A stretch of DNA of 64,000 bases from Limnomonas spitsbergensis. Lineage: Eukaryota; Chlorophyta; Chlorophyceae; Chlamydomonadales. Position 1 is the first letter of the stretch; each line of letters opens with the position of its first letter. The position numbers were made by a program, and so were the translations under genes. The DNA lies in the NCBI GenBank assembly GCA_037349105.1, contig JAYJMM010000113.1:4712001-4776000 (forward strand), in the 5' to 3' direction. The notes beneath the pieces were generated by a model. The model did no database searches. It was given only the letters and a program-made list of their open reading frames with translations, and was not told the DNA's origin. Of this stretch, positions 1 to 11,862 are shown piece after piece.

Positions 1-188
1 CGAAAGGGTGGGCAAGGTACCGGTATATAGAGGAGTCAAGAAAGAGATGTAAACAGTTGTTGAGGGGTCATCTACCCTCACCAAGACCAGGCAGAGCAAA
101 TGGTGGGATAGGTACCGGTATAAAGAGAAGCTAGAAAGGGGAATGTTGGCGGTTGTTGAGGGGTCGCCTGGCTCTTGCCCGCCCTCAC

Positions 189-3100
189 CTAGACCGGGCA
201 CAGGGAACCAGGGGTAGTCGGCCCAGCCGTGAATGGGGTAGATGTAGCAAGTGCTGTACTGAGGCACGTAGAAGAAATCGGCCTCCTCGGGGTCAAAGGT
301 CCTGTGTGGAATGGGTTTAGGGTTAGGGTTTCGGGTCAAAGGTCCAGTGAAGGATGGGTTTAGGGTTTAGGGTTAGGGGTCAAAGGTCCTGTGCGGGATG
401 TGTTCAGGGTTTAGGGTTAGGGGTCAAAGGTCCTGCGCAAGATGGGTTTAGGGTTTAGGGTTAGGGGCCAAAGGTCCTGTGTGGGATGGGTTTAGGGTTT
501 AGGGTTAGGGGTCAAAGGTCCTGTGCAGGATGGGTTTAGGGTTTAGGGTTAGGGGTCAAAGGTCCTGTGTGGGATGGGTTTAGGGTTTAGGGTTAGGGGT
601 CAAAGGTCCTGTGCAGGATGGGTTTAGGGTTTAGGGTTAGGGGTCAAAGGTCCTGTGTGGAATGGGTTTAGGGTTAAGGGTTAGGGGTCTAAGGTCCTGT
701 GCAGGATGGGTTTAGGGGTCAAAGGTCCCATGCAGGAAGGGTTTAGGGTTAAGGGTTAGGGGTGAAAGGTCCCATGCATGATGGGTTTAGGGTTAAGGGT
801 TAGAGGTCAAAGGTCCCATGCAGGGTGGGTTTCGGGTTAAGGGTTAGGGGTCAAAGGTCGCGTGCAGGATGGGTTTAGGGTTAAGGGTTAGGGGTCAAAG
901 GTCACGTGCAGACTGGGTGGGGGGGATCACTTTGAATTCTCCCTCAACTTACCATTCCCAGGGGCGTATATTATTTAACAATTGAATGCCATGAAGGACA
1001 GCCTGTCTGATCACACATCAGCCCGCAAAATATGCATTGAAAACATCTGTTAAGGCAACACAACTTGAGCAAACACTCTTTGAGGGAGCTTGACAGCTCA
1101 TAACCCTTGAGTGAATTAATGACAAGAAAACCTGTGGTGACCTCTCTATCCAAAGCTCAAAGTTTAACGACTCACTGGATGCAGCACTCTCACGTGTAGC
1201 CACGACCTCCAGTACTGACACACCAAGACCTTCAAACCGACAAAACAAACACCAAGGCCATCATAGCCTGACTAGCTCCCCGCTTCTGCTCGATGGCAAT
1301 GGCGCAAAAGAGGCTTCAGCCTCTAGCTGCGCTTTCCCCTTAATGCCTTTGCCCCCTAGGGGTAGGGGCGTAGCTTTCCTTCTGACACATCTGCGCTTGC
1401 TGCTTAGCAGCAGCTTGTACAACATCCTGTCGACCCCATGCACCTAGAGATCCCTGACACAGCCTGCCCTTTCCAGTTTTATCATCTGCCGCACTCCTCC
1501 CGCATTCACGCACCGGTGTTCGCTTTGCAGCAGCAGCTCGTGCAGGAGAGTGTCCACCGCATACACCCATAGATCGGTGAACAGAGTCACGTTCCCAGGT
1601 TCATACCGCCGATGAGTGCACCAGGTACTTGGGATCCTGACAGATTAGGGGGATAGAGAGGGATTGAAATAGCGGATGGAGAGGGAGTTTTAAAATTGGG
1701 CTCAAGGGAGGGAGTGAGGTTAGGTATTTCATAAATACTAGGTGTTTGTTTATTATATCAGCCACTTTGCTAATTTTCTCATCGCTTCTGCCTTCCAAAC
1801 TGTACTGCATACATCAACATCCTGCATTACTGGGGTACTGAGGCGTCAATCTTCTTATCTGTACGACATCCTCCTCTTACATTTACTGCATCATCCTCTT
1901 TCGACTTGTACTGCAGTATCCTCCTTCCCACTTGTACTGCATCATCCTACTTCCCACCTGTACAGCAGCATCCTCCTTCCCACCTGTACTGCAACATCCT
2001 ACTTCCCACCTGTACTGCAGCATCCTCCTTCCCACCTGTACTGCAGCACTCTCCTTCCCATCTGTACGGCAGCACTCTCCTTCCCACCTGTACTTCAGTA
2101 TCCTTCTTCCCACCTGTACTGCAGCACTCTCCTTCCCACCTGTACTGCAGCACTCTCCTCCCCACCTGTACTGCAGTATCCTCCTTCCCACCTGTACTGC
2201 AGCACTCTCCTTCCACCTGTACTGAAGCATCCTCCTTCCCACCTGTACTGCAGCATCCTCTGGCTGAAGAGAGGCTCAAGGTCATAGACAAAGATGAGGG
2301 GATGCTTGCGAGTGGCCTTGGGAGGCGGATCCAGTGCGGCCACTGCCTCTTTCACGTTACTCTTTAGCCAGGGCACTTCGTTGATGCGGCTGGGCTCCAT
2401 GGGCAGGCCCGCTGCCTTGCGTGAACAGTCGTGCCCGTACCAGCCTGGAAGGAGGTAGAAATGCAGTCCTATACAGAGATCATTGGTGACGCGGCTTGGC
2501 TACATGGGCAGGCCGGAAGCCTTGCATGCACAGCCGTGGCCATGGCCGTTCTGTACCAACCAGGTAGGAGGGGGATGCTACCTCAAATTTGGTTCACAAA
2601 CCAATGAGAAATCTTGAACATTAAGTTGGAGAGAAAACTTCGAAAACCTTGAACAATAGAGAGGGACCTCCTAGATCAGCAGGCCAATATTCATACCTGG
2701 TTCGCATGTGCTAAATCATATGTTACAGCTCCCATACCGACACCCACGGCAACAGGACATCGACAGGGTTAAACACCTCCTACACTTTTTCCAGGCCAAT
2801 GTCCACACCTCAAATGTCCACACCTGGGTCACACTTGCAGAAGCCTAGGTTGCAGCTCCCGTGTCCGCCGCACTGGTTGATGCAGAAGTGCTCCACCGGG
2901 TCGTCGCAGAAGCGCCCCCCCACCCCGTCAATGATGCACGGGTAGAACACGCTAGGCTCGTCAGCCACGCACCTGACAGCAGGGAGTAACGGGGGGGCGG
3001 CAACGGTGGAGAGTTAGCGCTTGTTTCCTATGTGCATCAGACCAGGGAATCAGGAGGGGTGACAGACTGAGAGTGACAGGCAGGGCTTGTTTGATTGTGC

Positions 3101-6100
3101 ACGCACCAGACCACCTTTGGAGGACAGCAGGGCGGCAACCACTGATCCGATGGAGCTTAACCATGACTGGCCTACAGCCGGAAGCCTAAGAACAGCAGGG
3201 CATGCTGCACAAGGCCCCCTCGGCCGTAGGCCGTGATGTGGCTGAATGGTAGCTGAAGTGCGCATATAATAGTGAGGGGTGAGGGGGCAGCAGGAAGAGG
3301 CTGGAAATATTTTTTGATGCTGCCTCATGCCCTCATGAGATCAAATGGCATGCAAGGTCAGATCAGGGACATTGCTGCGCCGCCACTTGCTCTCAAGATC
3401 AAATGGCAGGCGAAGATACTAGACAAGGCGCACACTTCTCCGCACCATCTAAAGACAAAATAGCATGCAAAGTCAGATCAGGGACATGCTGAGCCGCCCC
3501 TTGCTCTCGAGATCAAAAGGCAGGCGAAGGCATCGACACTCCTTCACAGCATTTAATGACATATGTCAGGCAAGGTCAGATCAGGGACATTGCTGCGCCG
3601 CCACTTAATCTCAAGATCAAAAGGCAGGTGAAGACATAAGACAAAAGGCAGGCAAAGGCATCGACACTCCTTCACAGCACCTAAAGACAAAAAAAAGGCT
3701 GGGTCAGATCAGGGACATAGCTGCGCCGCCACTTGCGCTCGATATCAAATGGCGGGCGTGGACATAGACACTCCTTCACAGCATCTGATGACAAAATGGC
3801 AGGCATGGTCAGATCAGATCATCCGCGACGACATGAAGATTCCTCCAGGAGCTCATCAGGCCATCAGCTTACATGCTGGTCAGTCACAAGGCCAGAACAA
3901 CATGATCCTCTGCGGGACATGCTCATAGCTTCGACTGTGGGCCATGCTGCACAGGCCTCCATCTTTGCTCTTCCGCGTCCCCTTCAACAGACGCAGAAGC
4001 CTTTTAGTAAAAGGAAATCGAGCTCTCACGCATCCAACCTCAAGCCTGTGATATTCAGACGCAGAAGCATGGTAACAGCGCGGATGTGGCTACGGCCCCA
4101 AGCTGCGCTGTTTCCTGAACCTCCACGCCCTAGTAGGGCGTAGCTTTCTTTCTAACGCAGAAGCCCTAGGGTTTAGACAGGGCATGCTTGAACCCTTGAC
4201 ACTTCACTCACCCAACAAGTATAGAAAAAGAAAAGAAAAGTACATCTCATCAAACTGCTAGATCTCATCCAACAAGTACATCTCATCAAACTGCTAGATC
4301 TCATCCATGAAGTACATCTTATCAAAGTGCTAGATCTCATCCATCAAGTACATCTGATCAAACTGCTAGATCTCATCCAACAAGTACATCTCATCAAATT
4401 GCTAGACCTCACGCACCAGCCCTTAGGTCCATACAGGTCCGCATACGGCCGATCGCCCCACGAGACGGGCTTACCGTCCTTGTCCTGCAAAGGGACGGAA
4501 AGCAAGCAGCTTGTGCACTGGCTTTCATCACGACTGAAGCAGCTTCAGGTGCAGTGACATTGGTTTTCTTGATCCATTGCAATTTTTGAATTGCAATGAA
4601 TCAAGAATACCTTTGCTTCTTCATTGACCACAAAATGCATCCAACCCCTCATTATGTTTACCCCACCATCACTTTCAATTGGTATTCGTTCCATTTGGTT
4701 TCTATGCATGGCCTTCAAGTACCGTACTTTTTCTCCAAGAGACTCTTTAAGTACGGGAAGATTCTTTTGGCTCAATACCAGTTTCCTTAAAAAAACTGGC
4801 ATACTCATTACATGAGCGGAATCGGTCGGAATCCGTCGAAATGTTTCCCTGCACGGCCTACTGATATATGAATACTGAGCTGCACAGTTGGGGGATCCAA
4901 GGGATCCACCAGCTGAGAAAGGGTGATTAGTTCACCCACCATTTTGACCCCAATGAAGCTCTCACGCTCATGAGTCACGACCAACTAAACTAGGCTGCTT
5001 CCGAGCCAGTTCAGGGGAAACGCTTTACGATTCAGGGTCTAGGGTTCCCACCATACGAATCCACCATCCAGGACACCCTCCACACTAGTGAAGGTTTCTG
5101 ACCTACTTCCCGAGGCTGCTGTTGAGTGGTTGTCATCGGCCTTCCTATCCTGACTGGGGGTGTCCCGGGTGGAGAGCCCTTGGGTGCATTGATGCGTCCA
5201 TGTGGACCATCACACCAGCACATGCCTATGTCATCATCACAGATGCCTGAGGAGCAAACACAGGTCAAAATAGATAGGGGGCACAAGGTCAGGCATGCTT
5301 CAACTGCTGCTCCTCCAGCTGCTGTGGTTACTCTTGTTTCTGTTACTGAGGCATCTGACATTGTTGGTTTTGATGATGTTGTTGCTGATGTTGCTGCGGT
5401 TGCTACTGCGGTTGCTGATTCTGCTCCTGTTGCTGCTGCTGATGGGGCTTCTGCTCCTGCTCCTGTTGCTGCTCCTACTGCTGCTGACATTGCTTCTGCC
5501 GTTTCTGCTGCTTCCACTGCTGCTGCAGGATATGCTCGCTATCTCTTTTACAAGTAGATTACTCAGAACTGCTTCTAGGCGACAAAGGTTAGAACAGGGG
5601 TGTTGAAGCACCCTGCTACCCTCCCCCATAATTAGCCCTGCATTTCTACCCTCATTCCCTAAGCCCATGGTAAAGGTGCGGATGTGACTTTGGCCCCGAG
5701 CTGCGCTGTTCCCTCGACCCGCATGCCCCTGGGGAGCGTAGTTTTCTTTCTTTCTTTCTTTCCCTCAGCCCCTGTCCCCCTCCCCCCCCATCCACCCCAT
5801 CCATGAGGCATGTACCGGCACCTGCTGGATCTGCATCCAACAGCATCCTGTTCACATGCTCCATCACTTTTCCTCCTCCCCATAACTAGCCCAGCAGCTT
5901 CACCCCACTTCCCTCGCCACCTGCATAACCCACCGACCCTTTCGGCTCTAAGTAGATACGTGTATGTTCCAGCACCAGGCAGTATTTATGTCAGTGTGCT
6001 TTATTACCTACACCTAAGCTACAAGCCGGCCTACAGATGTCAGGGATTGATGCTGCAAGCCCTACTGCTAGGGCCACTGGCCGTGGGCTGGACCAGGTTT

Positions 6101-7823
6101 GATCCCCATCGGCCCTATGGCGGCCACCCAGCGGCCTGCCAAAGGTGGTCTCCTTCGCACTAGAAAAAACGCTGGCACCTTATGGACCTGCACACTAAAG
6201 CATCGTGCTCACATGATGGCGCTAGTGTTCAAGTCAAGTGGTTGACCCTGTAATTTACCCTGTGGTTCATCCTGTGGTTCATCCTGAAGTTCACCCTGTG
6301 ATATACCCTGTGGTTCATCCTGTGATTCACCCTGTCTTTCACCCTGTCTTTCACCCTGTGTTTCATCCTGTGATTCACCCTGCAGTTCACCCTGTGGTTC
6401 ACCCTGTGGTTTATCCTGCGGTTCACCCTGAAATTGATCTCACCTGCACAGCGTGAGTTTGATCCGCCCGGCGTCAACCAGTCCAGGTCCCTCCCATCCT
6501 CATCGATGTGGCTGTTGGGCGTCTCCTTCCTCGAATCAGGATCGCGGTTCCCGTTGGTGCACGGTCGCTTCTGAACCTGGATTCATATGGTCAGTGATTA
6601 TTTCAGACCAGCCTTACGTGCAGTGTCGGGCCTACGTTCGCTTTCGTACTTCAGGAGAGGGAGAGGGAGAGGGACGGGCCTTTATGCCCCTTCATACTTC
6701 TTAGGAGGTGGGGGCTTTAAACCGCCCTATATTTAACACATACCAAAGGCACTTCAGCTCCCCCTCCCTCCCCCCCTGCCACGCGGCCACCACTTCCTGG
6801 GCCGATTGGGACCCAAAATTGACTGGTCGGAGGCCGGCAGCCCCAACAGCAGGCCCCTTGCAGAGCCAGGCTGCATGTCCGTAGCCCATGATGTAGCTAA
6901 ATTGTAGCTGTAAAATTAAGAAATTAAGAGTGATGGCCATCACGGGTTAGCCAACAGAACCCGATATGAACAACGGACGAGCACCAGAGACATCTGGGTT
7001 CTGAACCAGCGCGTTACAGTGGTGTGCATGCATGATTTTCACACCCTGACCTTCACCACTGGTAACTCACTACTGGCTTAGGTTGTGCTTGTCCTGTCTG
7101 CCGTTTTTGCTTAGTGTTGTGTGGGCCTCGGGGTAGTTTGGGCCTTATAGCTGGCTGCTGGTTTGTGAGTTGTGCCTTTGTGGGTGGGGGGTTATGCCTT
7201 CAGGTCTTAATTTGCCCTTTGTCCTCTTAGTGTTCAGGCATCTCCTTTTCTGGCTCCCTGTCTGCTCTTGTCTCCTTCTGTAGGATGGGTACTGTTTTGG
7301 GGTTTTTTGTGTAGACCTTTGCAGCCGCTTTCAGGTGAGATTCTGGTGGTAGTGTGCTTTAGCTAGAGGGGTGTCGTGGCGGGGCATCAGTTTTTGTGTA
7401 TACCTTAATTGAGCTTTTTACGCATGACGGCATGAGTTATTGCGGCTGTGTGAGTCCTTGTTGGTCGTGTGCCTTTCCTGTTCCTGCTCGCCTTTCTCAG
7501 CTGCCAACAAGGGCCACATGCGCACCCGGGCTATATCTTTGTGTTAGCGTCTCAGGTTTTCTAGGGTTGGGCGGCCGGCCTCACGCCTTGTTAAGTCCCA
7601 GCAAAAGCAAAAGAACTCCTTATAGCACTGTCTTGCCCTATCTTACCCAGTCACAGTCTTTGTGTGTCAACACACACAAAACTTCACTCACCGTCTTGCA
7701 GTCGTCCCCTTTCCAGCCAGCGGTGCATTCACACCGCCCCGAGTCGTAGTTACAGTTCCCAACACCGTTACAGTTATCAACGCACTGTTTGCTGCCACGT
7801 GGAGCGGCTTTCCATGGCACCTC
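189..7823 (-). CDS. EGF-repeat exostosin-like (GT47) glycosyltransferase, partial
   Basis: Eight exons join in phase on the minus strand: 7823-7692, 6576-6444, 5246-5107, 4484-4417, 2972-2824, 2444-2243, 1636-1514 and 301-189. They give 353 residues. The order is an EGF-like module (CVDNCNGVGNCNYDSGRCEC), a linker (DLDWLTPGGSNSRCAG, then CDDDIGMCWCDGPHGR and SPPGTPPVRIGRPM), a second EGF-like module (CINQCGGHGSCNLGFCKC, then DPGWYGHDC), and the start of the exostosin domain (HPLIFVYDLEPLF ... VDTLLHELLLQSEHR, then TFDPEEADFFYVP). This is the arrangement of green-algal EGF/exostosin proteins. The family are Golgi type II membrane glycosyltransferases that build wall or matrix polysaccharide; the substrate cannot be read here. 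The N-terminal exons (signal anchor) upstream of 7823 were not found, and the catalytic C-terminus lies beyond position 1. Every intron boundary is GT-AG. Several introns hold arrays that copy the exon edges (see findings). Confidence 0.87.
302..925. repeat. 45-bp telomere-like minisatellite carrying 3' splice-site copies
   Basis: About 14 units of roughly 45 bp lie in the last visible intron of the exostosin gene. Each holds TTTAGGGTTTAGGGTTAGGG followed by GGGGTCAAAGGTCCTGTG. Read on the minus strand, the second part is the acceptor CACAG plus the first exon bases GACCTTTGACCCC of exon 301-189. The array abuts that exon. Later copies (690-925) are more diverged. Confidence 0.93.
1883..2268. 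repeat. 26-bp minisatellite carrying 5' splice-site copies
   Basis: About 13 units of 26 bp (plus-strand core CCCACCTGTACTGCAGCATC) abut the 3' end of exon 2444-2243. On the minus strand each unit reads ATGCTGCAGTACAG|GTGGGAAG, an exact or near-exact copy of the exon end and splice donor. Because 26 is not a multiple of 3, the array cycles through all three frames and stays open on both strands, which makes spurious reading frames. Confidence 0.93.
2475..2580 (-). repeat. Decayed echo of the 5' part of exon 2444-2243
   Basis: The plus-strand stretch GACGCGGCTTGGCTACATGG, the following GCAGGCCGGAAGCCTTGC, and a later GTACCAACCAGGTAGGAGG repeat, with substitutions and an insertion, the exon stretch at 2380-2455 that includes its 3' splice site. 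It is a single degenerate tandem copy inside the intron. Confidence 0.7.
2692..2748 (-). repeat. Decayed echo of the 3' part of exon 2972-2824
   Basis: TACCTGGTTCGCATGTGCTA and the following TGTTACAGCTCCCATACCGA match the plus-strand sequence at 2820-2870 (CACCTGGGTCACACTTGCAG and TTGCAGCTCCCGTGTCCG). That sequence is the end of exon 2972-2824 plus its splice donor. Confidence 0.65.
3170..3275 (+). repeat. Dispersed repeat family 2 copy
   Basis: Contains GGCCGTAGGCCGTGATGTGG followed by CTGAATGGTAGCTGAAGTGC. This family recurs at least a dozen times in the window, in both orientations. Its 3' end is a run of (A)TGTAGCTGAA motifs followed by AATAAAC or AATAG. Confidence 0.75.
3280..3815. repeat. 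Four diverged tandem units of about 115 bp in an exostosin intron
   Basis: The block GTCAGATCAGGGACATTGCT, GCGCCGCCACTTGCTCTC and ACACTCCTTCACAGCATC recurs at about 3355, 3470, 3570 and 3700 with indels. It lies in the 1.4-kb intron between exons 4484-4417 and 2972-2824. I see no coding potential. Confidence 0.85.
4235..4412. repeat. Minisatellite starting at the splice donor of exon 4484-4417
   Basis: Four to five units of about 35 bp (core CATCTCATCAAACTGCTAGA, then TCTCATCCAACAAGTA) begin within a few bases of the donor of exon 4484-4417. The most donor-proximal unit is continuous with the donor sequence: minus strand GTGCGTGAGGTCTAGCAATT against GGATGAGATCTAGCAGTTTG in the next unit. Confidence 0.8.
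5290..5525. repeat. Degenerate trinucleotide (GTT/GCT) repeat
   Basis: An interrupted run of TGTTGCTGCTGCT-type triplets lies in the intron upstream of exon 5246-5107. It is open in several frames on both strands, giving poly-Leu, poly-Ala/Val, poly-Ser and similar products. I read this as low-complexity intron sequence, not as a gene. Confidence 0.8.
6010..6150 (-). repeat. Dispersed repeat family 2 copy, inverted
   Basis: The block GACCAGGTTTGATCCCCATC, GGCCCTATGGCGGCCACC and GCCAAAGGTGGTCTCC is the reverse orientation of the 5' half of family 2. Compare the plus-oriented copy at 6760-6945. Confidence 0.7.
6240..6440. repeat. 12-bp minisatellite at the splice donor of exon 6576-6444
   Basis: About 16 units of GTTCACCCTGTG (minus strand CACAGGGTGAAC) begin right after exon 6576-6444. 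The donor region reads GCAG|GTGAGATC and then TTTCAGGGTGAACC, so each unit keeps a CAG-GGTGA core resembling the donor. The period of 12 leaves frames open on both strands. Confidence 0.88.
6760..6945 (+). repeat. Dispersed repeat family 2 copy, longer
   Basis: Carries both halves of the family: GGCCGATTGGGACCCAAAAT near the start and CCCATGATGTAGCTAAATTG near the end. It lies in the intron between exons 7823-7692 and 6576-6444. Confidence 0.75.
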
Positions 7824-10800
7824 CTGAACGTGCAGGATGGGGACGTAAGCATGTTTTGCATGTCAGTACCAGCACATGATGCCACGAACGTGGCCACTAA
7901 CATGGGTGCATGCCCAGTGAATTTCGGTGCATGCCCAGATGTGGCTTGGAACAGTGAGGCAGCTGCTGCATACATGCGTTTTTCGTATTTGCTCTGACCT
8001 GCTGTCCATGGAAATCTAAGCACCATGTGCCCAGCGTCGATACACAGCGCTGGCTTGCGGGAGTCTCCTCGGTGAGTACGAACGGTTGTCGTTTGGTTAG
8101 TCCAGGCGTAGCCTGTGATAGCACCGAGGCTGCACCTAGTAGGTGGACCTGCAGCAATAGCCCACGCACAATATTTGAAGTAGGATAGTGGCGGGAGCAT
8201 GCCCGCCGGTGCCGGTAGTGATCAAGTGGGGGGTATCTCACCAGGAGTGTCAACAACGGTATTGTCATCAAAATGACTGGGATTTATAGAGAGGGGTATA
8301 CCGATATACCCGAGTGACTGAAAGGAACGGAAAGGGATAGGGTTTGGGTTTTCAGTTGGCTTCACTGGGACATCGGTTGCCAACCGCCAATGTGGGTGCG
8401 TTTTTGAAAGGCTCGTGCTTCGCGCTCGCCCCAGTGTTTCGAGTCATTTTTTGTTCCAATGGCGTATCTCGTGGCTCCCGACCTTATGACAGTGCACAGC
8501 AATGGAGGCGCGCGAAGTGAGGGGTTTGCGGTGAAAAGTGGTGCCGAATTTAGAAATACGACATCGCGTTGCCTCGTATTAGGTGCAAATTCATTTGCAT
8601 GTCTGTTAGCAATGTATATGATGCTCGTGGCGGGGCAGCCACGGCCTCGGCCACGTTGGTTTTGGACTTTCTTCACCGAAAGTCCATACTGCACAGTACG
8701 TGTTGTGCACTTGCGTTGCGCTGCTTTAAGCGTAAACTCGTTGAACAGCTTAGCCGTGATGACAGGGCTGCTCGCATTCATCCGTATCGCTGCAGCCAGC
8801 GGCTGACTAGTTTTTGAACTTGCAGGATGACAGTTGACACTACAGAACATGTGCAAGACCATCGTAGGGACTATCGTGCAGCTTTGCGTTAGGCGCAAAC
8901 ACGTTTTGTCTGTAAGGTTTGGCAGTGCTGGCAGAATTGCTTGCCTTCCTCAGATTCCCGTGTATGAAGTGCGATCATGCGATGACATTTCGACAGAGCG
9001 TCCGGTGCCATGCACCAACTGTCATCCTGACAGGCTGACACACCACAACTGCTGCAGCTTAACCAGAAACAGATATGCACTCTCACAGGTCAACAGATTG
9101 GCACCTCCCACTGTTTTGATTGAGGTGTGGGACCTGCTGCTCAGGACTGGTCAGCTGCTAGGACAGCCGAGGGACTCAAGCTGGCATGGTGGCGCAACTT
9201 GCAATGTGCCTTGCAGAACACATGCAGCGAGCGCATGCTGGGTGATACGTGTTCGCAGGAGTGGGCAATCTACACGCTCAGAAATGGCCATAAAGAACTT
9301 GGCCCACGCCTGGCACCAAAGGGCATCAAGCTGGGCTGCACGCTGGGCCCCAGAATCAGAGCAGAAGCAGAGTAGGCCAGTAGGTCACTGTTGTTCAGGA
9401 AATGTCAGATGTCAGAAGAATGGTGTTGCCCATCTGTACTGTGTTCACTGAACATCACTTCCAGCAGCAACTAGGCACGCTTGCACAAGCAGTAGTACCC
9501 TACATGCACAACACCTACAACCCCACCGCACAAGCAACACACACAACACACACATCACCAGCACCACTCATCATTAAACCAACAAAGTAACACCATCTCC
9601 CAAATGTTCAGAACGCAAACAGAGACGGGGACAAACTCAGCAAATAGGACAGCCTAGCACACCGCAGCAGATTTCAGGGCAGGCACGTCACTCGGGGGCT
9701 GCGCCATAGGCACAGCTTTTACAAATATAGACACTATATATAAACCCGAACAAAATACGCAAATTTGCCAAGGTGTGACCAGAGGGTGTGACCCACTCAC
9801 CCACCCCTCACACACCGGTTTTGACTGGTAGGGTTTCAGGTACCATTTGAGAAGTGGCCGATAACTGATTTTTTGGTACGGTCGACGTGTCTTTGGAATC
9901 TTTGCATCGAGCTCTTTCCATTAATAAAAGCGCGAACCTTGCCCTTCCCCAACCTCAACCGTGCCAACTTCCAGACTCGTGACAAGTCCAAAGCTCCCCG
10001 GTCTGAGAACTGAATGAAGAAGGCCATCGCAGTTTGCCACATGACTTGAAAGGTATAAAAGGAATTATTCATGCAACGTGCCTTTGCCCTTCCTGTGTGC
10101 TGCTCGTGCCGACCTGAAAGGTTGTCGACTGCTGCTGATGTGCTGGTTGCCTGGTTTCACCCCCTGGGTTTCACTGTTTGCCTCAACCTGCTAGACATCA
10201 GAAACGTACTAGCATATCAGGAGCATTTGTGAATCAGGTGCAGTAGCGGTGCATCAGCTAGCTGCCTCAAATCTGTATCAGGAACCGCAGAAGCCTGGTA
10301 CCGGTGATCCATTCTGTTGCCAAACATAAATCAGTACAGGATCTTGACATGGCAAGCTATGAATTCCGCATAATCTGAACAACTCTGTGATACAGTGCTT
10401 TGTGTCAATTGTCAATGTCCCACACGGCCACACCGGATCTCGGTACGTCTGATCATGGCATGTGCATGGCGAGGTCTGGATGAAGCTATGTCCATGCAGA
10501 GTTCAAGCATGCATACGCCTAGCATATGCTGCGTATTTGATCGCTTAGCACCCTTCTTGGCGCCATCCGTCACCTCCATGAACTTATAATAGCTCATTTT
10601 TGGGCAATCGGTGCCATCTGCCCGCACATGCGGCAAAACCCTGAACATGTTCCCGCGAGAGCGGTCAAAAATGTATGTTTGCTTGTTTGCCGCCTGTCAA
10701 AATGCTGAGAACTTGTCAGCATGCCGCTACCCGCCTCATCCGCCCACCGAATGTAGCTCTTGCTGCCTGCCTAAACTGACTAAGCAGGTAGAAGCCCACG

Positions 10801-11789
10801 GGGCGGGACCCTGTCAAGGTGGAACCATGTCCTAGTCTGCATGCCACGGGAATTTTGCGTCCTTGGGCTGCCAGCCCCTGCCCAGCGTTTGATGGTGGAC
10901 AGGCTGCAGCAGCTGCTGCCGGGGCGAGGACGCCACTGCCCTGGCGCGATGCTTGGCATCATCGCTTTGGCGCTAAGGCGGCGACCACTACCCCTGCTCC
11001 ATTAGCAGGAGGAGGCGCAGCTGCTGCACGCTGGGTGTTGCGGCCACATTGAGCTGTGCCTATTCATTGACACCTGGGGCTGCCAGGGCTTCAGCAATGG
11101 GCGGCAGCATCGGTCCCCGGCGTCCTGCGCAATGCATGCTGCGGATGGTGCCCTCGCCCTACCTTCTCCCTTAACTTGCTCTTCGCCTTCCGGTTTTAGC
11201 GGCTCAAGCGCTTACGGCGGGCGGCGCTCTGAGTGTCCATGCACAACACAGGTGTAGCCAGCATTGGAAGGGACCAGATTGAGGTGAGCTTGTCGCCCAT
11301 GGGTCCAACTCTGTTGCACAACGCTGTTAGAGCTCTCGCTGTCGTCCCGCTTTATGTAAGGGCAATTAAGAGGGCCAGGCGTAAGGAAGCCATGCTGCTC
11401 GGAACTCTGGAGCTTTAACTCGTTGTACGGTGATCAATAATCTTGGCTCCCCGCGGCGCATCTTGAAATAGTTCCTAAACCGGGAACAAGGCTGCGGCAA
11501 CAAAGGAAACTGTCCTACAGGCAAAGATCGGAGCCAGCTGAAAACAAAAAGAAGTGCCGTCACCTACCTAGGTCACCCATGGCGGCAAGTTGAGCTTCAA
11601 GGCTCACCCTCTCCCCGGACACCAATGAAGGGGTGGGATGGGGGCACCTTCCGCCAACCTGAGGGGACAGAGGCGCTAAGCTTGCAGAAAATCCAAGAAA
11701 TGCATTTCAACCTGGGCAGCCTGGCACCTGCAAGGCTGTCAGTTTGCTTAATATACATTTTGTTATATGATTTCATCATATCCTGAATA
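7824..11789. other. No supported gene; presumed upstream part of the exostosin gene
   Basis: Missing N-terminal exons of the exostosin gene must lie on the minus strand in or beyond this stretch. Several medium reading frames exist at 8.3-9.5 kb and 10.4-10.7 kb, but none has a recognisable domain or a splice pair that fits phase 0 into 7823. I cannot place further exons. Confidence 0.5.
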
Positions 11790-11862
11790 GCTCGTATGGT
11801 GTAGTGGTTATCACGTTTGCCTCACACGCAAAAGGTCGCCAGTTCGAAACTGGCTATGAGTA
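11790..11862 (+). tRNA. tRNA-Val (anticodon CAC)
   Basis: A full cloverleaf of 73 nt. The acceptor arm is GCTCGTA with TATGAGT (one G-T at the end), discriminator A. The D arm contains GGTGTAGTGGTTATCA. The anticodon stem TTTGC/GCAAA encloses loop CTCACAC, giving anticodon CAC (Val, codon GTG). The T arm is GCCAG-TTCGAAA-CTGGC. There is no intron and no encoded CCA, as expected for a nuclear gene. Confidence 0.96.

Noticed and set aside
302..925. TTTAGGG array considered as a chromosome end
   Set aside because: The units are interrupted by splice-site sequence and coding exons lie on both sides, so it is interstitial.
1742..2367. Several overlapping frames with Pro/Ser/Cys repeats on both strands
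   Set aside because: They come from the 26-bp splice-donor minisatellite; the true coding part is exon 2444-2243 on the minus strand.
5032..5668. Poly-Ala/Val, poly-Leu and poly-Ser frames
   Set aside because: Low-complexity triplet repeat in an intron. Only the minus-strand segment 5246-5107 is a real exon.
8362..9451. Frames of 115-205 codons on both strands, considered as a decayed transposase
   Set aside because: No catalytic motif and no terminal repeats could be found around them.
10412..10720. Minus-strand frame containing MSYYKFMEVTDGAKKG
   Set aside because: It looks moderately coding-like and could be an upstream exon of the exostosin gene, but there is no domain and no splice pair that fits phase 0 at 7823, so it is not listed as a gene.
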